Assembly: GCA_934162425.1 (NCBI GenBank) | Contig: CAKPIS010000001.1 | Coordinates: 1-64,000, forward strand | DNA length: 64,000 nucleotides | Origin: an uncultured Bacilli bacterium | Lineage (GTDB): Bacteria; Bacillota_I; Bacilli_A; RF39; UBA660 | Direction of reading: 5' to 3' | In this document: piece by piece, positions 17,361-25,563 of the stretch | Position numbering within the stretch: the first letter of the stretch is position 1 | How the letters are laid out: each line of letters begins with the position of its first letter | The notes under the pieces: generated by a model | What the model was told of the DNA's origin: nothing | Seen by the model: only the letters and a program-made list of their open reading frames with translations | The model's database searches: none | Made by a program: the position numbers and the translations under genes

Positions 17361-17389
17361 TATTATATTAATAATTAAAGGAGAAAGAT

Positions 17390-18301
17390 ATGGGTATATA
17401 TAACAGTAATATTGATTTTAATAAGTACAAATTCTTTTATGCAGTAGCTGAAAATAAAAGTTTTTCAAAAGCAGCAGAATTACTTCATATATCGCAGCCT
17501 GCAATTAGTCATGCAATAAAGGAATTAGAAGGGCAATTAGATACTAAACTTTTTATTAGAGAACCTAAAAGTGTTAAATTAACTGAAAATGGTGAAAAAC
17601 TACTTTCATACGTTGTAAAGGCATTTAATAATATAATTATGGCTGAAAGGGAACTTACTGAAGAAAAAGATAATTTAACTGGTAATATAAGACTTGGAAT
17701 ATATTCTCATATATCACTTTTTATGATGCCTAAGTTAATTAAAGATTTTAGTTTACTTTATCCTAATACAAGTTTTGATATATATACATCATCTTCAAAT
17801 GAACTTAAAGAAAAATTAGCTAATAAAGAATTAGATTTTATAATAGTACAATATCCTTTATTTGATAAAAATACTAACTTTAAAGAAGAGGTTATATGCG
17901 AATTAGAAAACTGCTTTTTTTCAACTAAAAAGTATTATGATATGTATATGAATAAGAACAAATTAGAAGAATATTCTCTTATATTACCTAAAAAGGGATA
18001 TGAAGATATTAATTCTCTTGAAATGTTATTTAAAAATAAAAGTATGATAATTAAAAACAATTATAGAGTATATGCTGCAGAATTAATAAAAAAGTTTGTT
18101 AGTGAAGATTTGGGTATTGGATGGTGTCCTAAATTATGTATAAAAAAAGAGTTAGATAATAAAGAATTTTATGAGATACCAACTAATTTTTCATCACCTA
18201 AAACAAAGTTTAGTATATCGTATGATTATAAATATTTAAATAATACATCTAAAGAGTTTTTAGAGTATTTAAAAAAGTATTTTAATGAGAATTTTAGTTA
18301 A
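17390..18301 (+). CDS. LysR-family transcriptional regulator
   Basis: 303 residues, ATG after AAAGGAG. The N-terminal winged helix-turn-helix is clear: FYAVAENKSFSKAAELLHIS, QPAISHAIKELEGQL and LFIREPKSVKLTENG. The C-terminal half has the periplasmic-binding-like effector fold (NIRLGIYSHISLFMMPKLI, ELDFIIVQYP). The effector and targets are unknown. LysR genes often control a divergent neighbour, but here both flanking genes run in the same direction. It lies directly upstream of the valS promoter. Confidence 0.93.
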   Translation: MGIYNSNIDFNKYKFFYAVAENKSFSKAAELLHISQPAISHAIKELEGQLDTKLFIREPKSVKLTENGEKLLSYVVKAFNNIIMAERELTEEKDNLTGNIRLGIYSHISLFMMPKLIKDFSLLYPNTSFDIYTSSSNELKEKLANKELDFIIVQYPLFDKNTNFKEEVICELENCFFSTKKYYDMYMNKNKLEEYSLILPKKGYEDINSLEMLFKNKSMIIKNNYRVYAAELIKKFVSEDLGIGWCPKLCIKKELDNKEFYEIPTNFSSPKTKFSISYDYKYLNNTSKEFLEYLKKYFNENFS

Positions 18302-18306
18302 AAGTA

Positions 18307-18335
18307 TTTACAATAATTAATTATTTTTGTATACT
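18307..18335 (+). promoter_or_regulatory. Promoter of the valS T-box transcript
   Basis: -35 TTTACA (18307-18312), 17 bp, -10 TATACT (18330-18335). Confidence 0.72.
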
Positions 18336-18383
18336 ATGATTATATTTATTTTAAAGATGTTTTAAAGAAAGAGGAGTAAAATA

Positions 18384-18597
18384 ATTACATATTATAGAAA
18401 GTTAGTGTTTGATGGAAACTAATATATGTATTATTTGAAGGTAGCTTTCATGAGTCTAGCTTCTGAAAATAAAAGTAAGTAGCTACGTAAAAAGGTGCGT
18501 TATAACCTGTTTTAAGAGCATATTATTAAAGTAATATGAATTAAGGTGGTACCGTGGACATATAAGTTCATCCTTTGTTTAGGATGAACTTTTTTAA
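18384..18597 (+). promoter_or_regulatory. T-box riboswitch (tRNA-Val sensing) for valS
   Basis: The core AAGGTGGTACCGTGG is at 18543-18557. Stem I is closed by GAAAG (18396-18400) and CTTTC (18445-18449). The specifier GUA (Val) is at 18441-18443, after GAAG. The terminator pairs AAGTTCATCCT (18564-18574) with AGGATGAACTT (18581-18591), followed by a T run. It fills the 316-bp gap between the LysR gene and valS. Confidence 0.92.
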
Positions 18598-18617
18598 TAC
18601 ATTAAAGGAGGAATATT

Positions 18618-21146
18618 ATGTTAGATAAAAAATATAATCATTTAGAAGTTGAAAAAAATAAGTATAAATCTTGGGTTGATAAAGGATACTTTAAAGCTGG
18701 TGATTTAACTAAGGAGGCATTTTCTATAGTTATACCACCACCTAATGTAACAGGTAAATTACATTTAGGACATGCATGGGATACAACACTTCAAGATATT
18801 ATTATTCGTTATAAGAAAATGAAAGGCTTTGATTGTCTATGGTTACCTGGCATGGATCATGCTGCTATTGCAACAGAAGTTAAAGTAGTAGAAAGATTAA
18901 AGAAGCAAGGTATAAATAAACATGATTTAGGCCGTGAAGGATTTCTTAATAAAGCATGGGAGTGGAAAGAAGAATACGCAAGTACCATTAGAAATCAGTG
19001 GGCAAAACTTGGTTTATCACTTGATTATTCAAGAGAAAGATTTACCCTTGATGAAGGATTAAACAAGGCTGTTAATAAAGTATTTATAGATCTTTATAAT
19101 AAGGGATGGATTTATAGAGGAGAAAAGATAATTAACTGGGATCCTTTAAATAAAACAGCTCTTTCTAATGAAGAAGTTATATATAAAGATGTTAAAGGTG
19201 CTTTTTATCATATTAAGTATTTTATTGAAGGAGAAGATAAATATTTAGAAGTTGCTACAACTAGACCAGAAACATTATTTGGTGATACAGCTGTTGCAGT
19301 AAATCCTAAAGATGAAAGATATAAAGATTTAATTGGTAAGAATGTTATTTTACCTATTGTTAATAAACCAATTCCTATAATAGGAGATATGCATGCTGAT
19401 ATGGAGTTTGGAACTGGTGTAGTTAAAATAACCCCAGCTCATGATCCAAATGACTTTGAAGTAGGTAATAGACATAATCTTGAAAGAATAATCGTAATGA
19501 ATCCAGATGCTACTATGAATGAAAATGCTGGTAAATATGAAGGAATGACAAGAGAAGAAGCAAGAGATGCTTTAATTAAAGATCTAAAAGATCAAGATTT
19601 ATTAATTAAAATAGAAGAAATTACTCATAGCGTTGGTCATTCTGAGAGAACTGGTGTTATGGTAGAACCTTATCTTTCTAAACAATGGTTTGTTAACATG
19701 AAAGAATTATCTAGTAATGTTTTAAAAAATCAACAAAATAAAGATACTAAGATTAATTTTGTACCACCTAGATTTGAAAAAATACTAACTAATTGGATGA
19801 GTGATTGCCATGATTGGTGTATATCAAGACAGTTATGGTGGGGACATAGGATTCCAGCTTGGTACAAAGATGATTTAGTATATGTTGGAATTGAAGCTCC
19901 AAAAGAAGAAGGATGGCAAAGAGATAATGACGTTTTAGATACTTGGTTTTCATCAGCACTTTGGCCATTTTCAACGCTCGGATGGCCAGATAAAACAGAT
20001 GATTTAGCTAGATATTTTCCAAATGATGTACTAGTAACTGGATATGATATTATATTTTTCTGGGTATGTAGAATGGCTTTTCAATCACTTGAGTTTACTG
20101 GTAAAAGACCATTTAAAGAGTGCTTAATACATGGTCTTATCCGTGATAAAGAGGGAAGAAAAATGTCAAAGAGTTTAGGTAACGGAGTAGATCCTATGGA
20201 TGTTATTGAAACTTACGGAGCTGACAGCTTAAGATACTTCTTATCAACATCATCAGCACCAGGACAAGACTTAAGATATGATGAAGATAAAGTGAAAGCT
20301 ACCTGGAACTTTATTAATAAGATATGGAATGCATCAAGATACGTATTAATGAACTTAGAAGACTTTAATAAAGATAAATACCAATTAGAAAATTTATCTT
20401 TAAGTGATAAATGGATATTAACTAAACTTAATAATACTATAAAAGAAGTAACATTAAATATGGAAAAATATGAATTTAATAATGCTGGTAGTACCTTATA
20501 TTCATTTATATGGGATGATTTTTGTTCATGGTATATAGAACTTGCTAAAATAAATATGAATGATACAACTAAAAGTGTACTACTTAAAGTATTAACAGAT
20601 ATATTAAAGATGTTACATCCTTTTATGCCATATGTTACAGAAGAAATATATTGTATGCTACCTATAAGAGAGTGTGAGTCTATTGTTATATCAAGTTATC
20701 CAAAGTATGATGATAAGTATGTATTTAAAAAAGAACAAACTCTATTAGATAATATAATTAAAGATATTATAAATATAAGAAATATTAAAGCTAATTATAA
20801 TATTACTAAAAAAGCTTTTGCTAAAATAAATACAAAAGAAGAATTAATTGATATTTATAAATCACAGTTAAAGATAATAGACGAAAATATAGTAGAAAAT
20901 GATAAAGAGGAGTTATTAAGAGCTAATTATAATTCTAAATACATAGATATTACTTATTTTTATGAAGGAATTAAACAAGATGAAAATTTGATTAAGGAAT
21001 CTGTTAGTGAGTTAAAAGCTTCAATAGAAAGAAGAAAAAAATTACTTAGCAATGAAAACTATGTTAATAAAGCACCTAGTAAAATAGTTGAAGAAGAAAG
21101 AAAAAAATTAAAAGAAGAAGAAGAAAGGTTAGAAAACCTAATATAA
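18618..21146 (+). CDS. valS: Valyl-tRNA synthetase
   Basis: 842 residues, ATG after AAAGGAGG. Class I synthetase: HIGH-type motif [16 protein letters not shown] near residue 45, the CP1 editing domain ([32 protein letters not shown]), and [20 protein letters not shown]. The anticodon-binding helical domain and the C-terminal Val-tRNA coiled coil ([19 protein letters not shown]) are present, so the protein is complete. It charges tRNA-Val and hydrolyses mischarged Thr. It is controlled by the T-box immediately upstream and ends with its own terminator. Confidence 0.97.
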   Translation: MLDKKYNHLEVEKNKYKSWVDKGYFKAGDLTKEAFSIVIPPPNVTGKLHLGHAWDTTLQDIIIRYKKMKGFDCLWLPGMDHAAIATEVKVVERLKKQGINKHDLGREGFLNKAWEWKEEYASTIRNQWAKLGLSLDYSRERFTLDEGLNKAVNKVFIDLYNKGWIYRGEKIINWDPLNKTALSNEEVIYKDVKGAFYHIKYFIEGEDKYLEVATTRPETLFGDTAVAVNPKDERYKDLIGKNVILPIVNKPIPIIGDMHADMEFGTGVVKITPAHDPNDFEVGNRHNLERIIVMNPDATMNENAGKYEGMTREEARDALIKDLKDQDLLIKIEEITHSVGHSERTGVMVEPYLSKQWFVNMKELSSNVLKNQQNKDTKINFVPPRFEKILTNWMSDCHDWCISRQLWWGHRIPAWYKDDLVYVGIEAPKEEGWQRDNDVLDTWFSSALWPFSTLGWPDKTDDLARYFPNDVLVTGYDIIFFWVCRMAFQSLEFTGKRPFKECLIHGLIRDKEGRKMSKSLGNGVDPMDVIETYGADSLRYFLSTSSAPGQDLRYDEDKVKATWNFINKIWNASRYVLMNLEDFNKDKYQLENLSLSDKWILTKLNNTIKEVTLNMEKYEFNNAGSTLYSFIWDDFCSWYIELAKINMNDTTKSVLLKVLTDILKMLHPFMPYVTEEIYCMLPIRECESIVISSYPKYDDKYVFKKEQTLLDNIIKDIINIRNIKANYNITKKAFAKINTKEELIDIYKSQLKIIDENIVENDKEELLRANYNSKYIDITYFYEGIKQDENLIKESVSELKASIERRKKLLSNENYVNKAPSKIVEEERKKLKEEEERLENLI

Positions 21147-21152
21147 TATTAA

Positions 21153-21188
21153 GAGGAAGTAAGTTCTTGACTTATTTCTTCTTTTTTT
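21153..21188 (+). terminator. Rho-independent terminator after valS
   Basis: GAGGAAGTAAGT (21153-21164) pairs with ACTTATTTCTTC (21170-21181; two G-U), then seven T. Confidence 0.8.
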
Positions 21189-21219
21189 GTAATATATAGT
21201 GCAAAAGAAGGGGGATTAT

Positions 21220-22491
21220 ATGATAAAAATAGCTGGAAATTGGTATGATATATATATATTAATTAAAAAATGCTATGAAAATGGTGATGATGTATTTAAC
21301 TTAGGAAGAAGTAATATAGATAAAAATGAAATAAGAATAATAATGTCAGATCTAAGAAGAAAATATAGATGTAATAATTTAAACGATGATGATATAAAAT
21401 TATTACAAAAGATTAATAAGATACAAAAAGATAATTTAAAAGAAGCATCTGATGCTAGATGGATGAAAAATTATGAATGTGTTAAAGAATATTTTCTAAA
21501 ACATGGTAATTTAACAGTGCCTGTAAATTATATTGTATGTAATAAAGATGGGGAATCATTTAATTTATATTCATGGCTTGGTACACAAAGGAATTATAAA
21601 AGAAAAAATAAATTAAGTGATAATAGAATTGAATTATTAGACAAATTATATATGGACTGGGATAATACATTGTCAAAGAAAATAAACGAGTTATGGTATA
21701 GTAATTATTTATTAGCAAAGGCTTACTTTGAAGAGCATGGTAATCTTTTAGTTCCAAAAGGGTGCGTAGTTCATAGAGAAGATGGAAGCAAGTTTAATTT
21801 GTTTGGCTGGTTAAATTATCAAAAAAGAGTTTATAATATGGGAGATTTATCTGATGAAAAGATAAAATTACTTTTACTTATTAAAGCTAAATTAGATGAT
21901 ATAGATATTGATGATAGAAAATTATGGTTAGATAATTATAAGTTAGCAAAAGCCTACTATGAAAAGTATGGTAATTTATTAATACCACAAAACTATACTG
22001 TTAATAACATAAAATTAGGATTATGGTTATCTGATCAAAGATGTAGTAAGAGTCTTGATAAAGAAAAAATAAATCTTTTAGATTCTATTAATATGCAGTG
22101 GTCTAAAAATCATATTTGGAATAAGCATTATAATGCATTAAAAAAATATAAAGAGATGTATGGTACTATATTAATGAGTAATGACTTTGTATTTAATTAT
22201 AATAATAAGAGTTATGAGTTAGGACAATTTTTAGATGTACAAAGAAAAGTATTAGAAAAAGATAGAATAGAGTATATCGTACTAGATAATTTAGGAATGA
22301 TATGGAAAGATATAGACTTTATTTCTTTAAAAGAATATATAGAAAAAGAATATAATGATTATTTAAATAATATGATTGATACAGATAGAAAAGATAAGTT
22401 AGTAAAATTCGGTGTATTTAAATATAGTGATTATGACGTAGTAAAAAATGATTATAAAGAGCTTACTAAAAGTATAAAGACGAAAAAATAA
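21220..22491 (+). CDS. Stand-alone helicase-associated (HA) domain repeat protein
   Basis: 423 residues; ATG at 21220 follows AAGGGGGA, preferred over the upstream GTG at 21199. Four tandem copies of the HA domain (PF03457-like) are seen: each has an aromatic-rich opening (WMKNYECVKEYFLKHGNL; LWYSNYLLAKAYFEEHGNL; LWLDNYKLAKAYYEKYGNL; IWNKHYNALKKYKEMYG), a short LYSWLGTQR-type centre, and a closing LLDxLxMDW. HA domains usually sit beside SNF2-type helicases and are thought to bind DNA. Here no helicase or nuclease domain is fused or adjacent. An N-terminal segment of about 80 residues is unassigned. A broken HA fragment lies at 27883-28065. Confidence 0.8.
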   Translation: MIKIAGNWYDIYILIKKCYENGDDVFNLGRSNIDKNEIRIIMSDLRRKYRCNNLNDDDIKLLQKINKIQKDNLKEASDARWMKNYECVKEYFLKHGNLTVPVNYIVCNKDGESFNLYSWLGTQRNYKRKNKLSDNRIELLDKLYMDWDNTLSKKINELWYSNYLLAKAYFEEHGNLLVPKGCVVHREDGSKFNLFGWLNYQKRVYNMGDLSDEKIKLLLLIKAKLDDIDIDDRKLWLDNYKLAKAYYEKYGNLLIPQNYTVNNIKLGLWLSDQRCSKSLDKEKINLLDSINMQWSKNHIWNKHYNALKKYKEMYGTILMSNDFVFNYNNKSYELGQFLDVQRKVLEKDRIEYIVLDNLGMIWKDIDFISLKEYIEKEYNDYLNNMIDTDRKDKLVKFGVFKYSDYDVVKNDYKELTKSIKTKK

Positions 22492-22502
22492 AGAAAAAAT
22501 AC

Positions 22503-22532
22503 TTGACAAAGTAACTATAAATAAGTTATTAT
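22503..22532 (+). promoter_or_regulatory. Promoter with consensus -35
   Basis: -35 TTGACA (22503-22508, perfect), 18 bp, -10 TATTAT (22527-22532). A TATAAT at 22532-22537 is the alternative but gives a 23-bp spacer. Confidence 0.6.
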
Positions 22533-22540
22533 ATAATCTT

Positions 22541-22555
22541 CTCTTAACTTAAGAG
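22541..22555. promoter_or_regulatory. 15-bp palindrome at the transcription start (operator candidate)
   Basis: CTCTTAA-C-TTAAGAG is a perfect inverted repeat of 7-bp arms, centred about 16 bp downstream of the -10. No T run follows, so it is not a terminator. Confidence 0.5.
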
Positions 22556-22585
22556 ATTGAAATATGAAAAAAGTTGGTGAAAAAG

Positions 22586-22942
22586 ATGGAAAATAATTAT
22601 AGAGATTATGATGAAACATATTTATTATTTGAACAATTTTTATTAAGCTATTTACCGTTTGCATTAGATGCTGATAAAATAGAAGTTAATGAAAAAGATG
22701 CTGAAGTTTTTAGTAATTTAAGACATGAATATAGTGTGTCTAAATCTGAAGTTCAACAAAATTGGAATTTAGAAAAAAGAATGGCTGATTCATTAGTATT
22801 TTGGATGCAAGCAGGATTAATAGTTTTAGAAGATGGTAAGTATTACATTAATTCTAATCAGTTAATTGAAAGAAGCGTGCAATATAACGATTATAAAAAG
22901 GAAGCTAAGGAAGCAGTTACATATCATAAAAAAAGAAAATAG
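22586..22942 (+). CDS. Unknown protein, 118 aa, possible winged-helix
   Basis: ATG at 22586 follows GTTGGTGA; a TTG at 22574 in frame is the alternative. I do not recognise the family. The protein is highly charged, soluble, without a signal peptide. The central part (SKSEVQQNWNLEKRMADSLV then FWMQAGLIVLEDGKYYIN) alternates helix and a beta-hairpin-like wing, which could be a winged helix; this is inference. It has its own near-consensus promoter with a palindrome at the start site and its own terminator, so it is monocistronic and perhaps autoregulated. Confidence 0.65.
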   Translation: MENNYRDYDETYLLFEQFLLSYLPFALDADKIEVNEKDAEVFSNLRHEYSVSKSEVQQNWNLEKRMADSLVFWMQAGLIVLEDGKYYINSNQLIERSVQYNDYKKEAKEAVTYHKKRK

Positions 22943-22951
22943 TTTTATATA

Positions 22952-22990
22952 AACACTTTGCCTTTAATACACGTAGCAAAGTGTTTTTTT
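22952..22990 (+). terminator. Rho-independent terminator
   Basis: AACACTTTGC (22952-22961) pairs perfectly with GCAAAGTGTT (22976-22985), then five or more T. Confidence 0.9.
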
Positions 22991-23045
22991 CTTGCTTTAT
23001 ACAAATAAGTATGATAACATAATCTAACACAAAGGGGAGTTTTGT

Positions 23046-24251
23046 ATGAGTAATATTAAAAATTTAATAAGTGAATATAAAGAAGGCAATAAAGATAAGA
23101 TAAATGAACTTTTAAATATTTACTATCCTTATATTATAAATAGATCAAATATATATAATTTGCATAAAACAGATTATGAAGATTTCTATTCTGCAGGCTT
23201 ATTAGGTCTTGTTAAAGCACTTAATACTTGTAATTTAACTTATGATGAAATAATAGTTGATACATATATAAAGAAAGTAATTGCAAGAGAAATATTTAGA
23301 ACATCAACAATTTCTAAATCTGGAGAATTTAAAAATGAAAATTATAAAAAGATTTATATAAAATATTTGTCAATAAAAGAAAAAACAGAGTTAACTGATG
23401 AGAAAATAGCAGATAGAATGAATATAAGTTATGAAAAATTAAAATTTGCTTTAGAAACGTTTTATAAAAGTACTAGTTTAAGTTCTTTAGATGATAATAA
23501 AAAAGAATTATACTTAATAGATGATATAGTAGATAAAGTATCAAATAAAGAGTTAGTTAATTTAATAGGTAAGCTTTGTAAAAATGATTTAGAAAGAAAA
23601 ATATTATTTTTAAGATATGGTTTATATGATGGTAAATGTTATACCTTAGCACAAATAGGAAATTATTTAAATGTTAAACCTCAAAGAGTTATTCAAATAT
23701 TAGACTCAATCTATACATTTGCTAGAAAGAATTTATATAATTTGAATGATCAAGATATATATAATATGTTTTCATCAGATGTTTTAGAAAAAACAAAGAT
23801 AAGTTATTTAGATGATATTAATTTAAATTATAATGGTACAATTTATGATACATTTAATAAATATGCTAAAGATGATGTTAAATATGTCGTAGATCATCTT
23901 CTAAATTATAGAGAAAGAAAAATTATATATTCTGTTTATGGTAAGGATTTTAAAAATAAGTGTTTGAAATCTAAAGCAGTTTATTATATTATGCCATTAA
24001 TAGAAGATAAGCTAATAGAAGAATATTTGTCTAAAACGACATCATATTGTATAATATTTAATAGAAGAGAATTAGATAAAGCTTTAATTAAACTAAAACA
24101 TAATAGTGTAAGAATTTATTCTACATTGTTTAAATGGTTAAATGAAGAGTTGAAAAAAGATAAAGATATAGATACAATATATGCAGATTTATCTATAGAA
24201 ATTTTTAATGTAAAAAATAAATGTTATGAGTATTCTAAAAAAATCAGGTGA
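23046..24251 (+). CDS. Divergent sigma-70-like protein A with C-terminal extension
   Basis: 401 residues, ATG after AAAGGGGAG. Residues 1-110 resemble sigma region 2 (YEDFYSAGLLGLVKALNTCN matches the core-binding helix). Region 3 follows (ELTDEKIADRMNISYEKLKFA), then region 4 (ILFLRYGLYDGKCYTLAQIG and NYLNVKPQRVIQIL, a helix-turn-helix). The DNA-melting region 2.3/2.4 is poor in aromatic residues compared with SigA. About 165 residues follow region 4; part (TIYDTFNKYAKDDVKYVVDH, RERKIIYSVYGKDFKNK) is also found in the next gene and has no assigned function. The protein ends 4 bp before sigma-like B. Confidence 0.75.
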   Translation: MSNIKNLISEYKEGNKDKINELLNIYYPYIINRSNIYNLHKTDYEDFYSAGLLGLVKALNTCNLTYDEIIVDTYIKKVIAREIFRTSTISKSGEFKNENYKKIYIKYLSIKEKTELTDEKIADRMNISYEKLKFALETFYKSTSLSSLDDNKKELYLIDDIVDKVSNKELVNLIGKLCKNDLERKILFLRYGLYDGKCYTLAQIGNYLNVKPQRVIQILDSIYTFARKNLYNLNDQDIYNMFSSDVLEKTKISYLDDINLNYNGTIYDTFNKYAKDDVKYVVDHLLNYRERKIIYSVYGKDFKNKCLKSKAVYYIMPLIEDKLIEEYLSKTTSYCIIFNRRELDKALIKLKHNSVRIYSTLFKWLNEELKKDKDIDTIYADLSIEIFNVKNKCYEYSKKIR

Positions 24252-24255
24252 TAAA

Positions 24256-25347
24256 ATGAGTGAATTAAAAAGTTATGATAATAATTTAGATATATATTTA
24301 AATGATATAAAAGATTATGAAGTATTAAGTAAGGAAGAAGAAAAAGATTTATTTATAAGATACAAAAAAGGAGATATGAAAGCTAAAGAATTATTAATTA
24401 AACACAATTTAAAACTTGTTATATCATGTATTGGAAAAAATAGTTTAAATAGTAGTACATATCTAGATTTAATACAAGAAGGTAATATGGCTTTAATAAA
24501 AGCTATAGAAAGTTTTGATTTATCATATGATGTTAAGCTTTCTACATATGCCTATCATAAAATTATAAGTAAGATATCAAAAGCTAAAATGACTAAAAGC
24601 AAATTAATTAAAATACCTTATCAAGTACATGTGGCTCATTATAAATTGACAAAAGAAAAAGACCTTTTAGAAAAGAAATTAAATAAAAATGTTACTGTAG
24701 AAGATTTAGCATCTAATTTAAATATACCAAAAGAAAAGATAGAAGAACTTTTATACCTACCAGATGCATCACTTTCATTAGATGATTTTATAATAGAAAA
24801 TGAAACTTCATTTGAAAAAGGGTTAACATTTATGAAAGTTAAAGCTGATGATGAAGATATTATTATGAACTTAGAAGAATCTAGTTTAAGAAAAAGGTTA
24901 TATAACTTAATTTGCGGGCTTGACTATTCTAAACGTGATATAGAAATAATATTATATAGATATGGTTTTATTGATGGAAAGATGCATACTAGAAGAGAAA
25001 TTTCAGAAAAGTATTTGATTAGCCATCAACGAATTGAACAAATAGAAAAAAGAATTTTAAAGTGCATGGTATCTAATGAAAAAATAGTAGATATTTTTAA
25101 AGCAATGGATTGTACATATTATGATGATATAGAGCGTGGTAATATTTTTGATGTTTTTGGATCATATTCTACCGAAGAAATAGAATATGCACTAGGACAA
25201 CTTAAAGAAAATAAAAGAGATATAGTAAAAGCATGGATTGATAATAATAAGTTAAATAAAAAACAACTTGAAATACTTTATCAAGCTTGTTTTGAGATAA
25301 AAGAATATTTAAGAATAAATAGTAAAACAAAAGTACTTAAAAAGTAA
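24256..25347 (+). CDS. Divergent sigma-70-like protein B with C-terminal extension
   Basis: 363 residues; ATG at 24256, with the ribosome site AGGTGA overlapping the TGA of gene A, so the pair is co-translated. It has a SigA-like region 1.2 (LDIYLNDIKDYEVLSKEEEK), region 2 ([35 protein letters not shown]), region 3 (VTVEDLASNLNIPKEKI) and region 4 (RREISEKYLISHQRIEQIEK). The tail DIERGNIFDVFGSYSTEEIE then EYALGQLKENKRDIVKAWID aligns with the extension of gene A. The usual WW of region 2.4 is absent. It could be an alternative sigma factor or a sigma-derived regulator; target promoters are unknown. Confidence is high for the fold, low for the role. Confidence 0.78.
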   Translation: MSELKSYDNNLDIYLNDIKDYEVLSKEEEKDLFIRYKKGDMKAKELLIKHNLKLVISCIGKNSLNSSTYLDLIQEGNMALIKAIESFDLSYDVKLSTYAYHKIISKISKAKMTKSKLIKIPYQVHVAHYKLTKEKDLLEKKLNKNVTVEDLASNLNIPKEKIEELLYLPDASLSLDDFIIENETSFEKGLTFMKVKADDEDIIMNLEESSLRKRLYNLICGLDYSKRDIEIILYRYGFIDGKMHTRREISEKYLISHQRIEQIEKRILKCMVSNEKIVDIFKAMDCTYYDDIERGNIFDVFGSYSTEEIEYALGQLKENKRDIVKAWIDNNKLNKKQLEILYQACFEIKEYLRINSKTKVLKK

Positions 25348-25365
25348 AATAAGATATAAATATGA

Positions 25366-25398
25366 ACCCCATTTCTTGAACATAGAAATGAGGTTTTT
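25366..25398 (+). terminator. Rho-independent terminator after the sigma-like pair
   Basis: ACCCCATTTC (ending 25375) pairs with GAAATGAGGT (from 25385; one mismatch), then TTTTT. Confidence 0.75.
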
Positions 25399-25527
25399 AT
25401 ATGTCTAAATTAAGTTATGAAGATAAATTAAATATATAAGTATAAGTAAAAATATTATAAATGTTGTAATTTGAGATAAACTATCTTGAATAAAAACTTT
25501 AATTTTTATTCTTTTGTTCTTATAACA

Positions 25528-25536
25528 TGGTATAAT
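25528..25536 (+). promoter_or_regulatory. Extended -10 promoter for the P-type ATPase
   Basis: TGGTATAAT: TG at 25528-25529 and perfect -10 at 25531-25536. No good -35 is seen. The rest of 25399-25527 holds no clear gene. Confidence 0.55.
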
Positions 25537-25563
25537 ATAAATATCTAAGGTGATGATAATAAT

